DNA of 64,000 nucleotides from Chlorops oryzae (GCA_020466095.1 CM035809.1:7481723-7545722); one strand, 5' to 3'; counted from the stretch's first letter, positions 32,350 through 43,787 are shown. The notes: a model not told the origin generated them from the sequence alone. Program-made: numbers and translations.

Positions 32350-35300
32350 CTTTAAGTAAAAAAAAAAAAATAATAAAAAATATAACGCCTTTGATTAGTT
32401 TGGGAAAAGCAAAGAAAACCATTTTTAAAATCCCTGTAGAATTTTTTTTTAGACGGAATGGCTTCCAACCAGTCCAGGTTCTTCGTTCTGTGAGAGATAA
32501 GCCCTCTTTCCCTTCACTTTTACTCTTCTTTTTTCCTTCTTCCTCTTCTCCCGGGATGGCAAAATTGGCAAAATTGCCCCATTGCCAGGACAGTGCTGTC
32601 CCACTCATCACCATATTATCATAATACCCGGTTTCCAACTCTTTTTAGGATTCGTAAAAAAAATTCCAATTTCTTGTCTTATATCCAAGTGTTTTTAATA
32701 GACACTTGGGACTTAATAGGCACTCCTCAAAAATGAAGGCAAGAACTTGAATCAGGGTTTTACGGACCCTCTTTTGAGAACGTTTTTGGTTAAAACATTG
32801 TTCATTGTGTTGATGGACGGATTGGTGACCCCTAAATTTTAGAAGGATTTCTGTCGTTTTGGAGTGGGACTGTATACAGTATACAAGTCAGTGATACCCA
32901 AGAATTTAGGAGTAATTATATCGTTTTAGAACAGATTAACCCCTATATTTTGGAAAAATTAAGTTGTCTTGGTAACATTTTAGGGAAAATCTTATTTAAC
33001 GGAATATTTCGAGCTCGGCTTCTTTTGGAGAAGTTAGTGAATCTTGGGAAAGTTTTGCCTAGGATTTTTCTTACGTTATAACATCACTCTAAGACAAGCC
33101 TTTTGAGAAAGGTTATTTTAACTCGCGATATTTTGTTAAAATATGCTCCTTACACTTCAATTTATATTCATGAGGACCAAACTTCTTGAAAACAGGGCCC
33201 CAAGCATTGTTAAGCAGCTCTCACCAAAGGCTGGAATAGGATCACACTACACCGAGAGAAAAAGGTAGTTATATTAACTGAAAAAGCAGGTTAAAATAAC
33301 CGAGTTCACCGTTAATTCTTAGCTTATGTGTAGTAGCGGTCGATTCAACAGTACAAACACAGTCAATAAGGATATAACTACCTGATGGTTGATATAACTG
33401 TCTCGCGGTTAAATCAACTGTCACCAGCGACTGAGAAAAAAAATTAATTTTTGCTTTGACTTTTTTTTTATCTTCTTTTATTAATATTTTTTTTTTTTTA
33501 TTAAATTATTATATTTTTTCTTTATTTATTTGTTTCTATTTAAATCTTTTTCTCTTTCATCTCTTTAAATTTTCTCGCCTCGGCCGAGCCTTGAACCGCT
33601 GACCTCCAACACTTCGCTGGGCGAACGTCTTAACCATTACGCTAAACGAACGAATTTAATTTGTCGGTCAAAATGCTCACTTGAGCTTATGGTTGCTCAA
33701 GTTTTGGGGAACGTGCTTAAGGAATTGTTTCACTCCCGAAATTTTTTGTTGAAAATGAACCATTAAAAAAAATTAAATAAATTAAAATCTTAAAAATTTA
33801 GGAGAAAATTTTTGCCTTAAAAAACAACTACACTCTGAACAAAAAAAAAAACTGTAATTAAAAAAAAAAATCCAGAAAAAATCCCGCCGCCAGCAGGGAT
33901 AGAACCCCGAATCTCACGACGGTCAACTCACAGCTTAAACAACTGAGCTATTAAAAACTCCGGAGACGGTTGATCAGAATGCGAACTTATACGTCTAAGT
34001 GAACGAAAGCGAATTTGAACATAAAAAGTGACTATTTTTCAACTGTTGATTTGACTTCCTTTTCCAGTGCATTTAACGGGGAATACAGTTAATTTAACCA
34101 CTCTTACTTTAACTGTTCTAAGTGGTTGATTTAACAGTTCTTATTTCTCTCGGTGTACTCGACGAGCTGTTTTGTTCCCATGTGTGATGACCTCAATTTA
34201 AATGACTTGGACGCGTGGGAAGAACTCTGACGATAGACAGACTGACTTCAATTTACCAAAATTTTCTTCAAAATAAGATTTTCGTAGCCTTGCTCAATTC
34301 TGTCGCTTATTTTGGCGTAAAATTGAAATTGAAAAGAAAAATGGATTTCAGTAATTGAAAGACATTTTTTTTTTTTTAAATGTCAGGTGCACTTTAAAGT
34401 TCGACATCAGGAGACTCTCGTCTGCAAACGTCACTTGTGCGCGATACGAAATTTTTTATCAACGTTCCACGTTCGACTTGAATGTCGCGTTGACATATCA
34501 ACAATCAAGGGGGAAAAAAGATTTACTTAAAGTAAAAAAACAAAAAAATCACTGAAAATCGGGCCATGAATCAACATAGCAAATCAATTCGATTGCAGGT
34601 GATGCTCCAATTCGGCGCACAATTGCTCCGTTCCGCTAGCTGAGGTGTCGTACGTTTGAGCTGTCTGAATGTTCAAATGCAGGAAACACATTTTTTGGTG
34701 CTTCATTTGGCTATCGCGTAATCATTCGTCACAGTGTCGCAAGCGTAAAAGTCAATAAAATAACAACAACAGCAAAGTGTGACGAGAAGCAAGTGCGCGC
34801 GACATCCACTACGACGCATACTTGAGTCGAACAGGTCCGCCTGGGGGTGCTTTCCTCGAATGAGGAAACAAAGAAGTTTTCAAAAACCTTCAAAACGACA
34901 CGATCCTGCGATTTTATTGCATTGATTTAAATTTTTTAAATTAGCTTAATGATTTCAATTATTTTAACTAATTGCATTATTTTAGTTATTTCAAATAAGT
35001 ATTTTAATTATTTTCATTTTAAGTTATTTAATATTTTAATTATTTTAATTATTTTGTTTATCATTTTAAATATTTTGATTGTTTTAATTCTTAATTAATT
35101 TAATTAGTTTAATTAATTTAATTATTTTAATTAAGTACTTTAATTGTTTTAATTGTTTTCCTGATTTTCATTATTTTAGTTATAAGTATTAAATATTTTA
35201 GTTATTTTATGTACTTTAATTAAGTATTTTAATTATTTGAATTATTTTAATTATTCTAATTATTTTAATTATTTTAATTATTTTAATTATTTTAATTATT

Positions 35301-37093
35301 TTAATTATTTTAATTATTTTAATTATTTTAATTATTTTAATTATTTTAATTATTTTAATTATTTTAATTATTTTAATTATTTTAATTATTTTAATTATTT
35401 TAATTATTTTAATTATTTTAATTATTTTAATTATTTTAATTATTTTAATTATTTTAATTATTTTAATTATTTTAATTATTTTAATTATTTTAATTATTTT
35501 AATTATTTTAATTATTTAAATTATTTAAATTATTTAAATTATTTAAATTATTTAAATTATTTAAATTATTTAAATTATTTAAATTATTTAAATTATTTAA
35601 ATTATTTAAATTATTTAAATTATTTAAATTATTTAAATTATTTAAATTATTTAAATTATTTAAATTATTTAAATTATTTAAATTATTTAAATTATTTAAA
35701 TTATTTAAATTATTTTAAATTATTTAAATTATTTAAATTATTTAAATTATTTAAATTATTTAGATTATTTAAATTATTTAAATTATTTAAATTATTTGAA
35801 TTATTTGAATTATTTTAAGTATTTTAATTATTTTAATTATTTTAATTATTTTTTTTATTTGAATTATTTGAATTATTTTAATTATTTTAATTATTTTAAT
35901 TATTTTAATTATTTTAATTATTTTCATTATTTAAATTATTTAAATTATTTTAATTATTTCAATTATTTTAGTTATTTTTATTGTTTTGATTATTTGAATA
36001 ATTTTAATTATTTTAATTATGGTATTTTTATTATTTAAGTATAATTCGTCTAAAAATTTTAATTATTTTGATCTTTTAAATATTTTATATAAGTACTTAT
36101 ATTCAACTTACCAACTTGAATTATTTTAATATTTTACTATTTTAATAATTTTAAGTTCATTTTAATTATTTTTGCCTCTAGGCGCGAACGCTCTCCCAAC
36201 AGGCCTGACATCGCAATCTGAAATTGGCAACACTTCATCGCAAAGGCATCAAGAATTGCAAAAGCAAACATTTTCCGAGTATTCGGAATGCGTCGTAAAG
36301 GAGGTCGTTCGAGATACCAATGACGAATGCGCTTAAATAAGGCTTGCTCTCCTTATTGTTGTTGTTATTTTATTGTTCTTGTTCGCGTTTATAGGCCAAT
36401 TTTTTAAATCGAAAATCTTAGAGCCTTCACCATTTAGCTTTTTATAATTTTCTCGTTTGACATTTTGCTTTATCTTTTCATTTCTTACCTCTTGTTTGGC
36501 TTCTTTGTATGACTTGCCCTCGAAGAGCGACATGAAGAAAAGGAATACAGCAATTGCCATTGGATCGTAGGAGATTTGTTCGGTCATTGCCTTGCAAATA
36601 GATGATTTGAAATTGGCCCCTGGATACATGACGCCCAGCATACGTATCCAAACGAACATAGTTGGACCCATAAATAGACCACCGTACAAGCTAAATCTGC
36701 AAGAAAAGAACAATCAGAAGAAGAAAAAAACAATAGCTATAAATAAAGCCTAGCGGTGATTATTAACGCCGACTTTTTGTCTCTCCCCATAATCATAAAT
36801 TTGGTGCGATATTAACAAAAATCAAAACAACTTAATTAGTCTCAGAAGCGTCTTTACCTTAAACATTTCATCCAGTCATAGTTTCTGAACGTTCGTTTCT
36901 CTACGATCGTCTGCTCGGCCAAGCAACCGGCGGGCCAGAGTATCGAATATGAAATCATGCCGCGAAAAATTGGGTTCCGGCGCGTAAATTCAACAAATCT
37001 CCGCAACATTCTGAGTGGAGGTGCAATAAAATCGTTTGGGCTCTTAAAATATTTCGAATAAAGAGTACTGAAATGGGAAGAAATAAAATTCAT
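32128..37093 (-). CDS. Mpv17/PMP22-family integral membrane protein, 3 exons seen
   Basis: Exons on the minus strand: 37067 (or 37093) to 36858, 36696 to 36489, and 32349 to 32128. Donors AG|GTAAAG and AG|GTAAGA and acceptors TTGCAG| and CTTAAAG| keep one frame; the first junction splits an Arg codon and the second falls between codons. The joined protein is about 190-221 aa, near family size (about 175-210). Family motifs in order: RRNPIFRGMISY, W-x-K-x-LRFSLYGGLFMGPTMF, ISYDP, and FWPSVQTFNFTFIP with W near the C-terminus. Hydrophobic segments fit the usual four membrane spans. Members sit in the mitochondrial inner or peroxisomal membrane and are thought to form channels. Subfamily is unknown. 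The 5' end is uncertain: the ATG at 37091-37093 lies in a TTTTATTTCTTCCCATTTCAG-like acceptor tract, so a further exon may lie upstream, or translation may start at the internal Met of MLRRF. Confidence 0.88.
33579..33651 (-). other. tRNA-like module inside TIR element
   Basis: The minus strand reads an A-box-like TAGCGTAATGGTTAAG (complement of 33629-33644), then a B-box-like GGTTCAAGGC (complement of 33588-33597). An imperfect anticodon hairpin (TTCG/CGAA) lies between. Arm pairing is too poor for a functional tRNA call. Confidence 0.5.
33884..33964 (-). other. second tRNA-like module inside TIR element
   Basis: The minus strand reads ATAGCTCAGTTGTTTAAGC (A-box-like, complement of 33933-33951), then GGGTTCTATCCC (B-box-like, complement of 33896-33907). 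It has the same strand as its neighbour about 230 bp away, but a different sequence, so the two are not a simple local duplication. Confidence 0.5.
34156..35229. other. intronic DNA of the Mpv17-like gene, no second gene proven
   Basis: The stretch 34560-34880 is richer in GC than its surroundings and has a short ATG frame at 34566 that stops after 27 codons; it might be a 5' exon or regulatory DNA for a plus-strand transcript. From 34930 on the sequence degrades into TTTTAATTA-like units. Confidence 0.4.
35230..36050 (+). repeat. 9-bp satellite with two variant blocks
   Basis: Units of TTATTTTAA fill about 35250-35512, then switch within one unit to TTATTTAAA for 35513-35800, then return to mixed TTATTTTAA-like units to about 36050. 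Each block is very homogeneous. Because 9 is a multiple of 3 the array stays open and encodes NYF or NYL tripeptides on the plus strand, a repeat artefact. Degenerate shoulders extend from about 34930 to 36170. The array lies in the intron of the Mpv17-like gene. Confidence 0.95.
36182..36336 (+). CDS. possible terminal exon of an unrecognised plus-strand gene
   Basis: An acceptor-like TTTTTGCCTCTAG ends at 36181. After two bases that would finish a split codon, an open frame of 50 codons follows (ANALPTGLTSQSEIG, then SSQRHQELQKQTF and ECVVKEVVRDTNDECA) to a TAA at 36334-36336. The segment is GC-richer than the satellite on its left and has gene-like codon choice. It lies in the second intron of the Mpv17-like gene on the opposite strand. 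I recognise no family and cannot find the upstream exon; it may instead be chance. Confidence 0.3.
36489..36696 (-). CDS. Mpv17-like gene, middle exon
   Basis: 208 nt from the acceptor TTCTTGCAG|A to the donor GAG|GTAAGA. It encodes FSLYGGLFMGPTMFVWIRML, VMYPG, then KAMTEQISYDPMA and LFEGKSYKEAKQE. The reading frame that continues past the donor to 36333 is intronic, low-complexity and Asn/Lys-rich, unlike the family. Confidence 0.88.
36858..37067 (-). CDS. Mpv17-like gene, first recognised exon
   Basis: Encodes TLYSKYFKSPNDF, then LRMLRRFVEFTRRNPIFRG, ISYSILWPAG, EQTIVEKR and DWMKCL, the N-terminal third of an Mpv17-type protein. The donor AG|GTAAAG starts at 36857. If the pyrimidine-rich CCCATTTCAG at 37077-37068 is a true acceptor, the exon begins at 37067 with the last base of a codon. 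Otherwise it extends to an ATG at 37093. Confidence 0.8.
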
Positions 37094-40000
37094 AAATAAT
37101 AGGTATTAATAAAGGATTTTAGTCAAGGGAAGATATTAAAATATAAAAGACACTTCCGCTGTGATGAGGACGTAGAATTCATTCTACTCTTATTCAAAAA
37201 ACTCTGAAGAATAACTGTTCTATGAATGAAATCCTCAGAATTATACTGAGAAAGTAAGTTTGAAGCTTCAATGTGTAGATCTTTTCATACTTACAAAGCT
37301 AAGGCATATTCATAAACAAGCATCATCATGTCCACTTGTTTCTGTTCGTTAATGAATAAATAATATTATTTGAGTCTCTAAATGCCGCCCCTCAGACCCT
37401 TTTTATCCCTAGGTTGATCTTCTTAAAGCTCCTACATTTTTTGGGGGCTCACCTGGGATTATAAATACCCCTTTTCGACTTTTTCATTTCTCTACAAGAG
37501 TGTCCACTCATGAGGGATTCTTAGACACAATTTATATCTTTCTCAAGAGCTTCTCTTTAGGACTACAAATCATCAGTTTCAAGGTTTGGAGAAAATTTCA
37601 AGAAAATAATGGGCTTTATTCACATAGCTAAAAAAAGGTAGTTGGGAATGGAGTTTAAAATGTAAGAGCTTATATTTATAGTACGTGAAGACACTAAAAC
37701 TTTGAAAATGTTCAGTGATGTTCAAAATAAAAGGATCCAAAAATCTTTTTCCTTCTTTTCATAGCGAAATAATATATTTTTCTGTATTGAGAAGCGGTCT
37801 GTATTGAGCCAATGTAGCTTTAAATCGCATGGTGTAGGCATGCCTTTGGAGTTTCACTTCCATACAGTACCAGCTACCAACTACAAATTGTAAGAGTATT
37901 GATTAAGTAGTGATCACTAGGAAAGTAAGACGCCATGAGAAGCGCAATATAATAAAAATTCAAATTAACAAAAAAGAAAAATACTTTATTTAAAAAAATA
38001 CTGTCCACGAAAACAAGACGGCTAACGTGAGCTTTCCAACACGGTCAAATTCTAAAAGCGATGGAGTTTATTCTTATGTTTTGTGCTTCTCTTCCTTTAA
38101 ACAGTCATCCTCAAATATAGTTTATTTAAGATTGTATTCTGTTGTAGATTTTATTTTCATCTGGACAGGAAAACTTCATTGATAAAAAACTAAGAATGCT
38201 TATTTATAATTTACCATGGCACAAAAAAAAATATTAAAAATGAAAACAGCTCAAAAATGCAGCAAATCCTTGGGCGTTAAATTTGGTGGTTGGAAAGTTT
38301 TAATATATTTAATATTTAAGCTTTTCTAATTATATTTATTATGTCTAATCTATTTTCTATTCTAATGATCATTAACCTGTTAGAGTGTCCCCATTTTCCC
38401 TTTTTTTGACAAGCACAACTTTTTCGTTCCGTTTTGAACCTTCCATATAATGCCCTCGCTTCGTTTTTACTGAGGGAAAATTGTTGGGTACGCATATTCA
38501 ATGCTTTGTATCTCCTAAACTAATAGAGATCTCATTTTCAAACTTACATGATATGTTCTTACCACTTGAAGCTAAAATTCGAAAAAAATATTTAAAAAAA
38601 TAAAAAAGGTCCAAGTTGTTGTAATTATGCTTTAACCATTTCACCACCAGTGCTAGACTGAAAAAAATTTTTTTTGTTGAATTTTTTGCATCCTTGAATA
38701 GTTCAATAAATTTTCTTTAGAAACCGTTACTATTTATTTTTTGAAAAAATTATTTTTTATTCGAAACATTGCATGAAAAATAAGCTTATTTTCCATTTCA
38801 TCAATTTTTTAAAGCCTATATCTCGAAAACTAACGGTGATATATCAAAAAAGCTTGGCCCATTAACTCAAACTCTCTAGAGGTGCAACTGATCCAAATAT
38901 AAACGATTTTCAGAACATGAGCCTTTTTTCGCTGCCCGCTTCACGTGAAATGCCCTATAAGTTAAATATACCATAAAATTAAAAAAATTAATTTAAAATA
39001 ATTCCGGCAGGGGCGATTCACAGTTAAGTATATATGGAATATGTTTACCTTTCAAGTAAATAGGATCATTATGTAGGATACACACAGTCGAACCTATTGT
39101 ACAACCAAGCCATATCTTGAAGCGTCTGTGGGCTGCTTAAGGCAGCTGAACCTTCCCCAGTTCTGTGAGTTCTAGAATTCTCTTTCGAGATTACGTTTTT
39201 TCCAGATTATATAGTATAGAAACAACCAAGAAACATTGAGTTTCTCAAAACATTAGGCAAGAATGCGTCTTCAAAAAGTTCCATTTAAAAATTCAGTCAT
39301 GTCCGCTCTTGTGCCTCGTGGCGTCCATGAACAATTGCTTCAAATAAATAAACCATCCAATATAAAAGTTTTTGTTTGACAGCTCTACTTTCGACCATTA
39401 ATAACACTCCCATTACATTGGGCCAGACCGTAATTATCACAAAACTTTTAAGAACAAAAAAATTTAATCTTTTAGATTAAATTCCTCCGAAGATATCTAC
39501 TTTCCTTTCATTTCAGTTTGATAAATCTGTTACATTTCTCAAAACTTCAACAAAAAAAAGCATTAAAGTTTTTCCCTCGTTAGTGTTTCTTAAACCGAAT
39601 TAACTTCTGTTTTTTGCATAAATTCCGCTCATCTATTTTCCGTTCAACAAAAATCAACATAAGAACTGAAAAAAAGACCACGCTCATCGGACATGCCTAA
39701 AAGGAATACCCAAATTCCCAAACTTCGTTACGTATGCGTGATACAAGAATAGCCGCACATTCAAGGGACCAATACTTTGCGGTAAAACCCGGAGGAAGAC
39801 AAAAAAAAAAAAGAAAAAAGAACGCAAAATTGACCCTTTCTAAATGCTATCACGTCAAACCCCACTCATGCGATGGTGTTTGCACAAAATTAGTTAGTAG
39901 TCATGTCAAGTGAAATCCGAAAGGAAAAAACTACAAGGGTCGTTTGTTAAGAGAGGGGAATTTTCGTTAAGCGGAAAGGGTGCAGCTCACATAAAGGGAT

Positions 40001-41135
40001 ATAGTTTTTTTTTTCTTTTTTTTTTCGAACGCAAAAGGACACGCTGCAACGTTGAATACCAAAAGGGAATTTCTAACATTGGGGAAAATAGAATATGAAA
40101 AAAGAAGTGAAAAATCGTTCCCCTTTGTTTTTTATTTGCGAAACGGCTGTGCGTCGTTTATTGGTCTCATCCGCGCGATGAATAAAGAAGGTTCGTTTCG
40201 AATCGTTCGGTCGGTCGGTCGGTTGGTTGGTTGGTTGTCTGTCCAACCTCGACGTGCACCTTTTCAACAAATAGGTGCATTGATTAAAGCGCCTGGCGCA
40301 CTCACATCGCTCCGGACGGACGGACGCACATACCATACTCGACTGGTACTCCGATGCCACTTAACTCTCGCCTGCTGGAACTGCTCCGTTGAGCAATCAA
40401 CGGCAACGGGCAACGGCATCATCAACGATGACTGCAACGATAGCAATGGCAATGACGATGACGCTGACGCTGACGATGGCGATGTCGGTGGCGACGAACG
40501 ACAAACAATTGCCGCATGTTGCACACGTCGCATGTTGCACAATTGCCACAATGCGCTTTAATTCATGTAGTTGCTGTTGCTATTGTTGTTGTTGCAATCG
40601 CTGTCGTTACGTTGTTCGCATTGTTCGTTATTGCTGCCCGCTGTTGTTGCTTTTGTTGTTGCTGAAGTAGTTAGTGTCGATTTTTTCTCCCTCCGTAATT
40701 TCATGCACTTAAACTCTCATTATTTGCAGAGTTCTTTTTTGTTCCCCCTTTCGGTGACGATTTCCTGCTTCGTGTTTTTTCTTTTTTTTCATTTTATTTT
40801 TTTCTTAATTTTTATTTTATATTTTTTTCTCTTCATTTGAACCCTAAAATCTAACCTTTTGGTTCGTTCAAAGAATTTTCCCTCTTCCCTGTGTACATTT
40901 TTTTTTACTTCACTTTTTCTTTTTTTGAACAAATTTTTTGCCTAAAGCTGTTTTTGGGCAATTGAAGGCGCAGTCAGTGGAAAATAATTGAGTGGGTTTT
41001 TCTACTCCAGATGAGCCGAACGTTCTCAGACGATCTTCGTTCGGAAATTGCTTCAGTGGCTGCCATTCCATTGCTTTTTTCGCAATAGTCAACAGTGGCG
41101 TAAATGGATTTTTTGTTGAAAAGGGGAGTAGGAAC
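37094..41135. other. no gene proven; may hold the Mpv17-like 5' exon
   Basis: Upstream of the Mpv17-like gene on its strand. Mostly unique AT-rich DNA, with poly(A) near 39799, a TCGG/TTGG tetranucleotide run at 40208-40236, GACGATG-type repeats at 40450-40490 and GTT/TTG repeats at 40568-40660. The aspartate/asparagine-rich frame at 40052-40561 reflects these repeats. No first exon could be placed with confidence. Confidence 0.45.
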
Positions 41136-41331
41136 TAGGGATGGGCTGAACTTATCGATTTTTAGAAACATTAATATTTGTTAAACATCGGTTCTAAATT
41201 TATGAGCGATATTTCTTATTTCGATGTATCGGAAATCGATACTTAAGATCATATATCGAAGAACGATAAATTTTGATCACCGCCTGTGTGTTTCGGGGAA
41301 AGAGACGATTGTTTGACGTTGAAAATATGTA

Positions 41332-41906
41332 CAGTCGAAACTCTATAACGAACTCGTCTGTAGCGAACTCCTCTATAACGATCTCCTCTATAACGAACTC
41401 CTCTATAACGAACTCCTCTATAACGATGTCCTCTATAACGAACTCCTCTACAACGAACTCCTCTATAACGATCTCCTCTATAACGAACTCCTCTATAACG
41501 AACTCCTCTATAACGAACTCCTCTATAACGATCTCCTCTATAACGATCTCCTCTATAACGAACTCCTCTATAACGAACTCCTCTATAAAAAACTCCTCTA
41601 TAACGAACTCCACTATAACGAACTCCTCTATAACGAAATCCTCTCTATCAAACTCCTCTATAACGAACTCCTGTATAACAAACTCCTCTATAACGAACTC
41701 CTCTATAACGAATTCTTCTATAAAGAACCTCTCTATAACGAACTCCTTTATAACGAACTCCTCTATAACGAAGTCATCTACAGCGAATTTCTCTCAAGGC
41801 TTTTTGGCTACATTTGTAGTGCCTTTTTTCTCTCCGTATAACGGATTCTCTCTATAACGAATATTTTTTCCCGTCCCTTGAAGTTCTTTATAGACAACAT
41901 CGACTG
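41332..41906. mobile_element. pogo/Tc1-like MITE expanded by a minisatellite
   Basis: The left end CAGTCGAAACTCTATAACGA is preceded by TA. The right end, inverted, reads CAGTCGATGTTGTCTATAAA, and a CTCTATAACGAATATTTTTT motif with CCCTTGAAGTTC precedes it. CAGTCGAA.CTCTATAACGAA-type ends are typical of pogo-like MITEs. The right flank is GA rather than TA, so one TSD side is mutated. The 15-bp array in the middle looks derived from the terminal CTCTATAACGAAC motif. Confidence 0.5.
41345..41785. repeat. 15-bp minisatellite (CTCCTCTATAACGAA)n
   Basis: About 29 copies with one-base variants such as GATCTC, AAATCC and GAATTC. Being 15 bp long it holds frame and gives open SSITN-type (plus) and EEFVI-type (minus) repeat frames, which are artefacts. 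The sequence resembles the TIR of the surrounding pogo-like element. Confidence 0.92.
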
Positions 41907-42022
41907 GATTTTGTTCAACGAAAAAACTCGAGCATCGATATGTTTTTGCGATAAATTAATATCGACAATGTGTTCGATAATATTATCCAAGTCGATACTT
42001 TCGTCAATATCGCCCAGCCCTA

Positions 42023-42186
42023 CAAGGAAGTCGAGAAAATAAACCCCCTCTAATAAAACCTCTGTCTATACCACTGGATCTGAGTAATTGCACTTATTTG
42101 CATGACCAAAAAAGAAAAGGAAACAAAAAGGGTTCGTAATGTATACCGCCCTTCAAAGCTGAAGAGTGAGCTTAGCGTGTGTCTTC

Positions 42187-42222
<36 letters not shown>

Positions 42223-43787
42223 TCGGATGCATCCAACGACCTCTTTCCCTTTTATTTTGAGATATTTCGAGATTCAACGATAGCACTTGAAGCCAAAAAA
42301 AAAGTGTTTTAAAAGTGCATTTAGGCAAATGAAGTTCACTTTTGAAATGAGTACCCTTGCAGTATACTCTACTCCTACTCCTTTTCTCCCTTCCTTTCGC
42401 TCATTCTCTGCCTCACTCTGTCTCACTTCCTTTCTGCAAATTTTTTGTAAGCCCGCAGCAGTTTCTGGAAAAAAATTTCATTCACGTAAGTTTTTTCTTA
42501 AAATCCATAATTTTTCCTCCGCCTATTTTAAATCACAGCTCGCACAAGAACAAACATGACAATCATGCCATGTATTTTTGGGTTTTCTATTTTTCTTGTT
42601 TTTCTTGTTTTTTTTTTTTTTTTATTCTAAATGGTTTTTATGTCATAAATTGGCATAATTTATGCATATCAAGTGCTTATCTGAAATGCTGTCGACTTTC
42701 AGAAAATCGAGCAATAAGCGAATTCGTGTAGGCCAGTAACCGTTCGTTATAGTTTCAAGCTTTTGCAGCTGTCAAGATTGCAACAATTTTACAGAAACAA
42801 CAAAGCACATAAAACAACAAAATACAATAAATTTTATTTTATAGGAACTTTTTGGGGCAATTTTATTTCGTTTTAAATCTTGTAAATCTTTCAAAATCCA
42901 AAAAATCCGAATTAAAAACTTTGAAATAATCTTATGTCAATGTCAGGCTATGAGAAATGGTTCTACATATTTCCAACACAATCAGGGTGACAGTGAAGTC
43001 TCGCATTAGTGGAATTTCCCATTTAAGAACATCTCCTCATCTGAGTGGCATTTCGACCCCTTATTAGCTGAAATCTCTCCTCTTAAGACCTTAGGTTGAA
43101 GTCCAGAGAAGCCTCTCAAAAGTGGAAAACGATATCCTGGGAATATCCTTCTCATATTTAAGTAGAAAGTTCAACTATTACATATTTAAGAGGTCTAAAC
43201 TTTGGATTACAGGGTAAAAAAAAAATGGAGTACTTTAGATTCGAAACTTTACTGTTTTCAGTCCGATAGAAAGGACGGTTGCTCCGCCCACGCCAAGACT
43301 CCTTGAAGGGACCAATGTTTGTAGCCCTCGGAATTTCTTTCACTTGGAAGATCCGCCGATGGTATGAACGCATCATGCACCTAAATTTTTGACTCCGATG
43401 GAGACAAGTGTGATCGTGTTGGGCCATTTTTGCCCCCAGTTTTATTGTTCCCCGATATACGCCGAAAATTTATTCCAAACACCCCTCAACAGGGGCTATT
43501 TGCGCAGATAGGGGGATCCTAGCTTGAAATTCTTCTTGATGGGCCTGAAACCATATCTGAATCTATAGCTTTTTTCATATCCTCATTAGTAAAGGTAAGC
43601 GTTTTAGATTTTCATTGCAGGGCAATTCCATTTCGTCACACCCGTCGCACTACATTTTTTAGGTCTTAGATCATCATTATATTAAAAAAAGGATATATGG
43701 ATTAAAAAAATAATGAAACTACCTAAATTCTGCTCAGATTGGGTGTGACGGGTGTGACCTCTAGTGTCGTTTTTTTGCGGAATCGTA
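42023..43787. other. no gene recognised; (CT)n at 42.2 kb
   Basis: A (CT)n run covers 42187-42225 and a T-run 42609-42623. The rest is unique AT-rich DNA. Frames at 42287-42731 are phenylalanine/serine-rich products of T-rich DNA. Confidence 0.5.

Larger units (their letters stand above)
33250..34155. mobile_element. 906-bp TA-flanked TIR element carrying two tRNA-like modules
   Basis: Inverted ends CACCGAGAGAAA (left) and TTTCTCTCGGTG (right), with TA on each side (33248-33249 and 34156-34157), the Tc1/mariner-type TSD. Inside both ends are repeated GGTTGATATAACTGT/ACAGTTAATTTAAC motifs, so the arms can fold back over about 170 bp. The centre carries two tRNA-like modules, both on the minus strand. 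There is no transposase. The element lies in the 4.1-kb intron of the Mpv17-like gene. Confidence 0.75.
41136..42022. mobile_element. hAT-like element (887 bp) with nested pogo-like MITE
   Basis: Ends TAGGGATGGGCTGAACTTAT (left) and, inverted, TAGGGCTGGGCGATATTGAC share TAGGGNTGGGC. The flanks GTAGGAAC and CAAGGAAG share AGGAA, compatible with a decayed 8-bp TSD. Subterminal ATCGAT/TATCGA motifs repeat on both sides. The interior is occupied by a second element (41332-41906) and its minisatellite. Non-coding. Confidence 0.6.

Noticed and set aside
35237..36038. 193- and 80-codon plus-strand frames of NYF/NYL repeats
   Set aside because: Direct translation of a 9-bp satellite whose length is a multiple of three.
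40052..40561. 169-codon plus-strand frame with an Asp/Asn-rich C-terminus
   Set aside because: Overlapping frames on the other strand are equally open; composition comes from TCGG and GACGATG repeats; no domain or splice support.
41200..41857. EEFVI-repeat (minus) and NSSIT-repeat (plus) frames
   Set aside because: Both are the 15-bp minisatellite inside a transposon; open on both strands at once.
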